Shown one piece after another: positions 57,857 to 64,000 of a stretch of DNA of 64,000 bases. The stretch comes from Micavibrio sp. UBA5572 (lineage in GTDB: Bacteria; Pseudomonadota; Alphaproteobacteria; Micavibrionales; Micavibrionaceae). The position numbers and the translations under genes were made by a program. Position 1 is the stretch's first letter; each line of letters begins with the position of its first letter. The notes below the pieces were generated by a model. It did not search any database. It was not told the origin of the DNA and worked only from the letters and a program-made list of their open reading frames with translations. The DNA lies in assembly GCA_002425415.1 (NCBI GenBank), contig DIMG01000016.1:345085-409084 (forward strand). The letters run 5' to 3'.

Positions 57857-57889
57857 TGATTTCAATAAGTTAGCAGATAATTATGAACA

Positions 57890-57912
57890 AACGACAGAGT
57901 TTTTCTGTCGTT
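57890..57912. repeat. hairpin downstream of tRNA-Arg(ACG)
   Basis: AACGACAG (57890-57897) pairs with CTGTCGTT (57905-57912), eight perfect bp with a 7-base T-rich loop, between the tRNA and the terminator. Possibly a tRNA-processing or attenuating structure. Confidence 0.4.
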
Positions 57913-57917
57913 GCAGA

Positions 57918-57950
57918 AAAAGGCCTGATAAATCAGGCCTTTAAATTTAT
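57918..57950. terminator. bidirectional terminator between tRNA-Arg and ctrA
   Basis: AAAGGCCTGA-TAAA-TCAGGCCTTT, ten perfect pairs. T runs follow on both strands, so it ends ctrA (-) and the tRNA (+). Confidence 0.92.
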
Positions 57951-57965
57951 TTCTTAATCTTTTAC

Positions 57966-58673
57966 TTAAGCGTTGGCGGCGCGTACTTTATCGGCATGAG
58001 CTGGTTCGCGCAGAACATAGCCGCGCCCCCAGACAGTTTCGATATAGTTTTCGCCGCTTGTGGCTTGTTCAATTTTTTTGCGTAGTTTGCAGATAAACAC
58101 ATCAATGATTTTGACTTCTGGTTCGTCCATGCCGCCGTATAGGTGATTAAGGAACATTTCTTTGGTCAAAGTTGTGCCTTTGCGTAAGGCCAGAAGTTCG
58201 AGGATGCCGTATTCTTTCCCGGTCAAATGGATGGGCTTTCCGTCAACTTCAACGGTGCGGGAGTCAAGATTGACCACAACGCGACCAACTTCGATTTTGC
58301 TTTGGGCGTGGCCTTGGGAGCGGCGAACAATTGCTTTGATGCGGGCAATCAATTCGGCTTTTTCGAATGGTTTGGTCAGATAATCGTCGGCTCCAAAGCC
58401 CAATCCTTTGATTTTGTTGTCCAATTCGGCAAGACCAGAGAGAATCAGGATAGGGATATTGATTTTTTCTGCGCGGAGTTTTCTCAAAACATCGTAGCCG
58501 TGCATATCGGGAAGCATCAAATCAAGCACGATAATGTCGTATTCATAAAATTTTCCAAGTTCGTAAGCATCTTCGCCGAGATCTGTGGTTTCGACCATAT
58601 ATCCTTCGGATTTTAGGATCATCTCGATGCTTTTTGCTGTGGAGCTGTCGTCTTCTACTAGCAGGACTCTCAT
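57966..58673 (-). CDS. ctrA: cell-cycle response regulator CtrA
   Basis: 235 residues. The receiver domain starts MRVLLVEDDSSTAKSIEMIL, the phosphate-accepting Asp is Asp51 in YDIIVLDLMLPDMHGYDVL, Lys in DYLTKPFEKAELIARI; the OmpR-type winged helix (LTGKEYGILELLALRKGTTLTK ... EVKIIDVFICKLRKKI ... ETVWGRGYVLREP) is nearly the CtrA recognition helix. CtrA is the master regulator of the alphaproteobacterial cell cycle and flagellar genes and binds TTAA-N7-TTAA sites. Located just upstream of flagellar fliI/fliJ on the other strand, the familiar ctrA neighbourhood. Confidence 0.97.
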   Translation of the reverse strand: MRVLLVEDDSSTAKSIEMILKSEGYMVETTDLGEDAYELGKFYEYDIIVLDLMLPDMHGYDVLRKLRAEKINIPILILSGLAELDNKIKGLGFGADDYLTKPFEKAELIARIKAIVRRSQGHAQSKIEVGRVVVNLDSRTVEVDGKPIHLTGKEYGILELLALRKGTTLTKEMFLNHLYGGMDEPEVKIIDVFICKLRKKIEQATSGENYIETVWGRGYVLREPAHADKVRAANA

Positions 58674-58700
58674 AGGATTCTTCCTCGTCTATTGGTTGCG

Positions 58701-58745
58701 TTAAACTTTATTAACATTTATATTAACAAATATTAAGAAGGTTAA
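58701..58745. promoter_or_regulatory. cluster of five TTAA half-sites upstream of ctrA
   Basis: TTAA occurs at 58701, 58711, 58723, 58733 and 58742 (start-to-start 10, 12, 10 and 9 bp), 28-72 bp before the ctrA start. CtrA full sites are TTAA-N7-TTAA (11 bp start to start); none of these has exactly that spacing, but the clustering is notable and autoregulation of ctrA is known in Caulobacter. Confidence 0.4.
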
Positions 58746-58879
58746 CAAATCTTTTAGTCAGTTTTTTGGGGATATTCTCTGTTATCAACCCTTTTTGTTT
58801 GTGCAGTAACACGCTGAAATGGTTGTTTGTTCTTATGATTTTTAGTAAAAAGATAAGATTGTTCTTGGTTTGGAAAACA

Positions 58880-60590
58880 ATGTGTAACAATAAATCTTGG
58901 TTTATAAGGGGGTATTTCCCTTCTGTTTTTGGAGTGAGGGCGGTGTATGTTTTCCTTTTGACCGCGTTTTTTCTGCTTTTTTGTCCTGTGGGGGCTTTTG
59001 CTGCTGGCGCGATTCCCTTTACGGTGAATATGTCGGAGGCAGTGAATGTGGACACAAGCGGAGGAACACCGCGCATTGCGGTTGATGTTGGCGGGGTGAC
59101 GCGTTATGCCACTTATGCTTCTGGGACGGGGACGGGTACACTGACGTTTCACTATACGCCGCAAGCGGGCGATGTGGATTTGGACGGGGTTGTTTTGTCT
59201 TCGCCTGTGGATTTGAATGGTGGAACGTTCACAGATTTGAATGGCAATGCGCTTTCTCCCCTGACTTTTACGTTGCCGAATACTTCCGGAGTCAAAATCG
59301 ATTACCCGTCTTTGTTGATGGATTTTGCGGGCAGCGATTATATTTTATCTGGCACACATTACGCGAGTCTTCCTGCGTTTTTAACGGCAGCCGGTGGAAC
59401 GTTCACTCGCGCCAGTGTGGGCACGTATTTCGATTCATCAGGTGATTTGCAAACTGCTGCTTCGGGGCAGCCTCGTTTTGATTATGACCCTGTTACTCAT
59501 GTCCCAAAAGGAATCCTTATTGAGGAACTAAGAACAAATTATGTTCAAAATGGCCAGTTTTCTGGAATTACGCCTGGGGTCTACACAAATTTAACTTCAA
59601 ATCATTGGCGTTTTGGTGTTCCCGCTGTTATGCCCGGGTCTGTTGTAACGGTGACCGGAGTAGGAACCGTAAACGGTTTATCTTATATCGATTTATTGTA
59701 CAATCTTACAACAAACAGTTCGGGAAGTAATGCTTATGCATCTTTGTCAATGCCGAGTGCTGACCAATTTGCGGTTGTTCCCGGGGATGATACTGTTGTT
59801 TCTGCATGGATGGGGGTTACGTCTTACTCTTCAGTCGGGGGATCGTGTGCTGTTGCTCTTTCAAATAGATCTTATACAGCGGGGGGGAGTTTATCTTGCT
59901 GAAACAAACAAGTCTTATTCCTCGGTCACGCCCTTCGCGTTGCAAATTGCAGCCAAATTGACTCATGGAGCAACCGCCGCCAAGTCTTATTCAAGCATGT
60001 ATATTAGAATCCCAAATGGAGGATCATGTGATCTCTCTATCCGTATTGCCGGTTATCAAATGGAGAGGGGGGCTTTTCCAACATCCTATATCCCGACAAC
60101 AAACGGAACGGTGACGCGGCAAGCGGATATCCTCACCATTCCGACTGGCGGGTGGTTTAATGCGGCAGCGGGAGCGTTGACAGCCCAGTCTGTTATTCCA
60201 TACGTAGGTGGATCTTCTTATCCGAGAATTGCTGAAATCGGTGATGGATCGAGTAACAATAGATTGTCTTTGACGGTCAATGATGCTGTTGCTGATGCTA
60301 GAGCGGAGTCTATATTTACAGGGGGCGCTTCACAATTTGGATATAGTATTGGTGCGTATACGGCTGGGAATACGTTGCGCCAAGGATTGGTTTATGCACC
60401 GAATGATGCGATTGCAGCCACGGATGGAACTTTGGGGAGTGTGGATACGAGTGTTACACTTCCCAGTGTCGATAAATTGATCGTTGGCGGGAATTCATCT
60501 GGCAATAATAATCTCAATGGAACTGTCAACAAATTGAAATACTACCCCGCTCGTGTGGCGGGCACGCAGCTTCAGCTTTTGACGCAGTAG
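58880..60590 (+). pseudogene. secreted phage-fibre-like protein, frame-shifted at a G7 tract
   Basis: The frame from ATG 58880 encodes a signal peptide (VYVFLLTAFFLLFCPVGAFA), a SwmB/Ig-like domain (TVNMSEAVNVDTSGGTPRIAV ... LTFHYTPQAGDVDLDGVVLSS ... DLNGNALSPLTF) and a phage head-fibre/spike-like domain (TRASVGTYFDSSGDLQTAA, RFDYDPVTHVPKGILIEELRTNYV), then ends early. At 59881-59887 seven G follow GC; six G would give a continuous frame into VYLAETNKSYSS ... QMERGAFPTSYIPTTNGTVTRQADILTI, then a LamG-like sandwich (NGTVNKLKYYPARVAG) up to 60590. One G less gives a protein of about 570 residues. Either phase variable, broken or a base-call error. Lies between ctrA and fliI. Confidence 0.75.
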
Positions 60591-60647
60591 AGTAGTGGAG
60601 TGGCGTAGGGAATTTCTTTTTTGTGTGGGTGTGGTATCCTGATTTTT

Positions 60648-61991
60648 ATGGAACGTCTTTCTGAAAAAGTTATTGCCCGTATTTCTACTATTCCCGATCA
60701 TGAGGTTTATGGTCAGGTCACGAAGGTTTTGGGGCTTTTGGTTGAAATTGCCGGATTCGGACATGATCTGGCGGTAGGGTCTATGGTTCATTTACGCCCC
60801 AATCCCAATCGGGATGTTCCATGTGAAGTGATCGGATTTCGAGATAATCGGGCTTTGCTCATGCCGTTTGGTACGTTGGAAGGCATAGGTTTGGGATGCA
60901 AAGCCTATATTCAGGATAAACAGCCTGTTGTTTTTCCGTCCGAGAAATGGTTGGGGCGGGTCATCAATGCTTTAGCCAAACCGATTGATGGTTTGGGAAG
61001 TTTACAGATGGGGGGCGTTGCCGTCCCGCTGAAGAACAAGGCTCCGTTGGCGCATGCGCGGCAAAGGGTCGGTGAAAAGCTCGATATGGGTGTTCGTGCG
61101 GTCAATAGCTTTACCACGTTGTGTAAAGGTCAGCGTATGGGGATTTTTGCGGGGTCTGGCGTTGGTAAATCTGTTCTTTTATCCATGATGGCTAAATATA
61201 CCGAAGCCGAAGTGACTGTGATTGGTCTGGTTGGGGAACGTGGTCGCGAGGTTCAGGAGTTTTTGGAAGATGATCTGGGCGAAGATGGTTTGGCACGATC
61301 GGTTGTGATTGTCGCCACGGGTGATGAGCCTGCTTTGATGCGTCGTCAGGCGGCGTATTTGACGTTATCAGTGGCTGAATATTTCAGGGGGCAAGGCAAA
61401 CAAGTTTTGTGTTTGATGGATTCTGTAACCCGTTTTGCGATGGCGCAGCGGGAAATTGGTTTGTCTGCCGGAGAGCCTCCAACGACCAAGGGGTATCCGC
61501 CAACAACCTTTGGAGAATTGGCGCGTCTATTGGAACGGGCGGGGCCCGGTATTCATGGGGAAGGGGCTATTACTGGCCTGTTCACTGTTTTGGTTGAGGG
61601 GGACGATCATAATGAGCCTATATCCGATGCGGTGCGGGGGATTGTTGATGGTCACATTGTCATGGAGCGTGGCATTGCCGATCGGGGGCGTTATCCGGCG
61701 ATCAATGTTTTAAAATCTGTGTCGCGGTCTTTGCCGCGTGCTTTTACTGAGCAGCAAAATGACATCTTTCGCAAGTCCAAGCAGGTTATTTCTTCTTATG
61801 AGAATATGGCTGAACTCATCCAGTTAGGGGCGTACCGTAAAGGGAGCGACACCAAGGTTGATGAGGCTATTCAATTTTATCCGGCTATCGAGGAATTTTT
61901 GACCCAGAATAAGGGCGATCATTCCAATATTGATGAAAGTTTCGAACAGTTAGCCGATATTTTGGGGATGGAGTATTCGAAAAACCCATAA
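60648..61991 (+). CDS. fliI: flagellum-specific ATPase FliI
   Basis: The ATPase of flagellar type III export, related to F1-beta. 447 residues from MERLSEK (ATG 60648; the frame is open nine codons earlier). Walker A is in GIFAGSGVGKSVLLSMM, followed by VTVIGLVGERGREVQEFLEDDLG, VCLMDSVTRFAMAQREIGLSAGEPPTTKGYPPTTFGELARLLERAGPG (the family block, broken here to shorter runs) and RGRYPAINVLKSVSR. All catalytic residues are present. Next in line are a small gene and fliJ. Confidence 0.97.
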   Translation: MERLSEKVIARISTIPDHEVYGQVTKVLGLLVEIAGFGHDLAVGSMVHLRPNPNRDVPCEVIGFRDNRALLMPFGTLEGIGLGCKAYIQDKQPVVFPSEKWLGRVINALAKPIDGLGSLQMGGVAVPLKNKAPLAHARQRVGEKLDMGVRAVNSFTTLCKGQRMGIFAGSGVGKSVLLSMMAKYTEAEVTVIGLVGERGREVQEFLEDDLGEDGLARSVVIVATGDEPALMRRQAAYLTLSVAEYFRGQGKQVLCLMDSVTRFAMAQREIGLSAGEPPTTKGYPPTTFGELARLLERAGPGIHGEGAITGLFTVLVEGDDHNEPISDAVRGIVDGHIVMERGIADRGRYPAINVLKSVSRSLPRAFTEQQNDIFRKSKQVISSYENMAELIQLGAYRKGSDTKVDEAIQFYPAIEEFLTQNKGDHSNIDESFEQLADILGMEYSKNP

Positions 61992-62014
61992 GATATATGC
62001 ACAAAAGTATATAT

Positions 62015-62043
62015 TTGACATAATCTTTTTTTGCCTGTAGCAT
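62015..62043 (+). promoter_or_regulatory. possible promoter before the small gene / fliJ
   Basis: TTGACA (62015-62020), 17 bp, TAGCAT (62038-62043). The -35 is perfect and the -10 weak. Confidence 0.4.
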
Positions 62044-62070
62044 TCTTGTTGTCATAACAATGAGGCTATT

Positions 62071-62271
62071 ATGGGTATAAAGAAACATTCGCTTGCTTCC
62101 GCGTTTGGTCGGGGGCGGTTGCAGGAAATGGTTGGGGATGTGCATGAGGATGACGGGAGACGTTTTGGTGATTCAGGGCGTCCGTCTCACAGAGGGTTGT
62201 CCCCCAAAAGCGGGCAACAAGATTTTTATGGTGGCAGAGATGTTCATCGTGAGATCAAATATCCCTGTTGA
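62071..62271 (+). CDS. small orphan between fliI and fliJ
   Basis: 66 residues, highly charged (Arg, Asp, Gly, His), probably disordered: LASAFGRGRLQEMVGDVHEDDGRR. GAGG lies seven bases before the ATG and a TTGACA -35 lies upstream. I know no flagellar gene of this kind. A second frame over the same stretch is also open, so the assignment is weak. Confidence 0.35.
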   Translation: MGIKKHSLASAFGRGRLQEMVGDVHEDDGRRFGDSGRPSHRGLSPKSGQQDFYGGRDVHREIKYPC

Positions 62272-62297
62272 TGTTTGATTTATGCTAATCTGTTCTT

Positions 62298-62726
62298 ATG
62301 GCTGATTTGAATCCTCTTATCCGGCTGCGGAAGTTCCGTGTTGAAGAAAAACAAAAAATTCTGGCGGATTTATTCCGGCAGGCGGAGTTGCTGGAAGGGC
62401 GTAAGCGTGCTATTTTTGAAGAGATCGAGCGTGAACGCCAACTTGCAGAGAGTGGAATCGATATTGAAGCTTTGGTGACTTTTGCGGCTTATTCTGCGCG
62501 AATGGCCAGTGAAGTCGAGCGATTGAATAGTCAGCTTAAAAAACTGGATGTTAAAATCGAGCGGGCTCAGGAAGATATGCGTGAAGCGTTTTCCGAACAG
62601 AAAAAAGCCCAGATTATTCAACAGCGCCGCGATGATGAAGAACGTGCCGAAATTGATGCCAAAGAAAGTAAAAACCTCGATGAAATCGGCATCGAGGTTT
62701 TTAGAAGGCTTGATGATAAAGGCTAA
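62298..62726 (+). CDS. fliJ: flagellar export chaperone FliJ
   Basis: 142 residues, almost one continuous charged coiled coil (FRVEEKQKILADLFRQAELLEGRKR ... LNSQLKKLDVKIERAQEDMREAF ... KAQIIQQRRDDEERAEIDAKES), as expected for FliJ, the stalk-like protein inside the FliI hexamer. Position after fliI supports the call. Its last 50 bp contain a perfect 12-bp inverted repeat that works as the terminator of the convergent slipin gene; the two genes end 2 bp apart. Confidence 0.9.
   Translation: MADLNPLIRLRKFRVEEKQKILADLFRQAELLEGRKRAIFEEIERERQLAESGIDIEALVTFAAYSARMASEVERLNSQLKKLDVKIERAQEDMREAFSEQKKAQIIQQRRDDEERAEIDAKESKNLDEIGIEVFRRLDDKG
62671..62702 (-). terminator. intrinsic terminator embedded in the fliJ coding sequence
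   Basis: AAAACCTCGATG (62671-62682) pairs perfectly over 12 bp with CATCGAGGTTTT (62690-62701), loop of seven. Read on the minus strand, it is followed by TTTTTACTTTCTTT and lies 27 bp after the slipin stop, so it is a complete terminator for slipin made from codons of fliJ. Confidence 0.8.
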
Positions 62727-62728
62727 CT

Positions 62729-63481
62729 TTATTTTTTTGCCAGAAGGTCCCCGACACTGTGGAGGAGATTCATCGGCAAAGGCAGGACAATGGTGCTTCC
62801 GCCTTTGTTATTTGCGAATTCTCCAAGTGTTCCAAGATAGCGAAGTTGCATGGTTTCCGGACGTTGCGCCAGAATGGTGGCCGCTTCATCGAGTTGTTTT
62901 GCGGCTTGCAATTCACCTTCGGCATTGATGATTTTTGCGCGGCGTTCCCGTTCGGCTTCGGCTTGGCGGGCGATGGCGCGAATCATGCTCGGGTCAATAT
63001 CAACATGTTTGATTTCAACGCTGATGACTTTAATTCCCGATCCTTCGGTTTGTCCGTCGAGTTCCCCCTGAATGGCTTTGTTCAGGTCTGCTCGTTTTTG
63101 AAGCATGTCATCAAGGTCATGTTGCCCCAAGACAGAGCGCAGCGTGGTTTGTGCCATCTGGTTTGTCCGGAACAAGAAATCTTCATTGCGGTTGATGGCC
63201 ATGGCTGGATCTACGACACGGTAGTTCAGAACGCCACTGACTTTGACCGAGACGTTGTCTTTTGAGATCAGATCCTGTGCCGGAATGTCGTCTGTTCTGA
63301 CACGGACATCCACGATGGTCATGGTTTGAATGACGGGAAGAACCAGTTGTATACCTGCGCCGCGTGTGCCGGTGTATTTCCCAAGCGTATAAATCACTCC
63401 ACGTTCATATTCCTTAATGATGCGGATGCTGGCTAGAGCCACAACCAGTATGATAACGAGAAAAACAGGAATGAATGTCAT
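62729..63481 (-). CDS. slipin/stomatin-like SPFH protein
   Basis: 250 residues. An N-terminal membrane helix (VFLVIILVVALASIRII), then a band-7 domain: EYERGVIYTLGKYTGTRGAG, VRTDDIPAQDLISKDNVSVKVSGVLNYRVVDP (read in parts) and QTTLRSVLGQHDLDDMLQKR, then a coiled coil (RQAEAERERRAKIINAEGELQAA). Slipins form oligomeric scaffolds on the inner membrane and are processed or paired with NfeD proteins. AGGAG precedes the ATG. The nfeD gene lies 31 bp upstream on the same strand, the usual stomatin-NfeD operon. Confidence 0.93.
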   Translation of the reverse strand: MTFIPVFLVIILVVALASIRIIKEYERGVIYTLGKYTGTRGAGIQLVLPVIQTMTIVDVRVRTDDIPAQDLISKDNVSVKVSGVLNYRVVDPAMAINRNEDFLFRTNQMAQTTLRSVLGQHDLDDMLQKRADLNKAIQGELDGQTEGSGIKVISVEIKHVDIDPSMIRAIARQAEAERERRAKIINAEGELQAAKQLDEAATILAQRPETMQLRYLGTLGEFANNKGGSTIVLPLPMNLLHSVGDLLAKK

Positions 63482-63512
63482 TGTGAACTCCTAAATTTGA
63501 ATAAAATGGATA

Positions 63513-63953
63513 TTAGTCTTTGATATGAATTTTGAGTTTAAGGTCATGAACCGAGCCGATTGTGACCTTATCACCTTTTTGAAAATCATGCGAGCGTTCG
63601 GAGACAGCTTGCCACAATTCACCTTGAACCGTCACTCGACCTTGTTTGTTGTCCCAATCTTCGATCACGGCATCTTGATCGATCATGCCCTCGATGCCGG
63701 CGGTGTCTGTTTTTTTGAAAGCTTGGGCTGCCACTTTAATTAAAACGAGCAGGATGACCACCATCGCGGCGGCAATGCCTAAAAAGATTTCCCAGTTCAT
63801 TGGAATGCCAAAGAGCTCTCCTTGTTCGACGAGGATATTTCCTCCTGCGAAGAGCGAGATGATCGCCATGATTCCAAATATCCCGAAAGACGGAACATGG
63901 GTTTCAACAATGATGAGTCCAAAGGCCAGTAATACGAGTATTAGTCCGGTCAT
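63513..63953 (-). CDS. NfeD family protein (short, membrane plus OB fold)
   Basis: 146 residues: three membrane helices (LILVLLAFGLIIVETHVPSFG; IFGIMAIISLFAGGNILV; IFLGIAAAMVVILLVLIKVA) and a C-terminal OB-fold domain about 80-146 (GMIDQDAVIEDWDNKQGRVTVQGELW ... DKVTIGSVHDLKLKI). This is the short NfeD (no ClpP-like protease domain). Operon partner of the slipin, with which it forms a membrane module of uncertain physiological role. Confidence 0.93.
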   Translation of the reverse strand: MTGLILVLLAFGLIIVETHVPSFGIFGIMAIISLFAGGNILVEQGELFGIPMNWEIFLGIAAAMVVILLVLIKVAAQAFKKTDTAGIEGMIDQDAVIEDWDNKQGRVTVQGELWQAVSERSHDFQKGDKVTIGSVHDLKLKIHIKD

Positions 63954-64000
63954 GTTTTTTTCGCCCGTTCGTTTATTATATAAAATAATCTAATAATATA

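Noticed and set aside
58880..60590. Prophage remnant
   Set aside because: Fibre-like domains are present but no integrase, terminase, portal or att sites; the protein has a signal peptide and sits in a core locus.
1..64000. CRISPR array or insertion sequence
   Set aside because: No regularly spaced direct repeats and no transposase-like protein were found on either strand.

Overview
The window is chromosomal DNA of an alphaproteobacterium with fairly low G+C. This rests on gene content and order: hrcA/grpE next to rph-rdgB-hemW; the rpsB-tsf-pyrH-frr-uppS-cdsA-dxr block; a CtrA regulator beside fliI/fliJ; DUF2336 and Rsm22-type genes; alphaproteobacterial LexA boxes; and a SAM-II riboswitch. 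It is dense free-living-type core genome with no integrase, transposase or CRISPR array that I could see. Finer placement (for example near Micavibrionales or Rhodospirillales) is only a guess.

Layout. 0.2-4.9 kb: heat-shock pair grpE/hrcA (-), then rph-rdgB-hemW (+). 4.9-8.4 kb: a large exported unknown (-), then a stand-alone helicase C-terminal-type domain gene with a transglutaminase-like partner (+). 8.4-15.4 kb: the translation / isoprenoid / phospholipid block dxr-cdsA-uppS-frr-pyrH // tsf-rpsB (-), split by an inserted opposite-strand orphan. 15.5-24.5 kb: small orphan, DUF2336 protein, pgk-pip-nuclease-like gene, M48 lipoprotein, rpoH, rlmN. 24.5-29.4 kb: K+ channel, ion transporter plus CBS protein, rpsD, RNA methyltransferase and a small orphan with its own promoter and terminator. 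29.4-36.4 kb: yhhQ, gltX, nadE, class II DAHP synthase, a metA-type gene behind a SAM-II riboswitch, and pdxH. 36.5-43.1 kb: glycine-zipper lipoprotein, large unknown, fabI-thioesterase-aroC-sppA. 43.2-53.4 kb: surface and accessory region with an inverse-autotransporter adhesin, an SOS-controlled 30-residue membrane peptide, mntH/mntR, a DedA protein and three tandem giant pseudopilins. 53.5-64 kb: ispB, two methyltransferases, an OmpA-like protein between two tRNA-Arg genes, ctrA, a frame-shifted secreted protein, fliI, fliJ, slipin and NfeD.

The most interesting items: (1) a 30-codon single-span membrane peptide (45805..45897) behind a promoter whose -10 lies between two exact GTTC-N7-GTTC LexA boxes in opposite orientations, closely matching the known logic of Caulobacter SidA (an SOS-induced division inhibitor) though it has no assigned family; (2) three paralogous giant pseudopilins with tail-fibre-like segments and a Cys-rich repeat tip protein lacking Glu5; (3) a secreted protein gene interrupted at a G7 tract, so possibly phase variable; (4) a SAM-II riboswitch on a MetA-family gene; (5) a mosaic inverse-autotransporter / beta-helix / LamG adhesin; (6) a terminator embedded in the convergent fliJ coding sequence; (7) a detached helicase C-terminal domain. 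Family assignments come from reading the translated sequence by eye; no database search was run.
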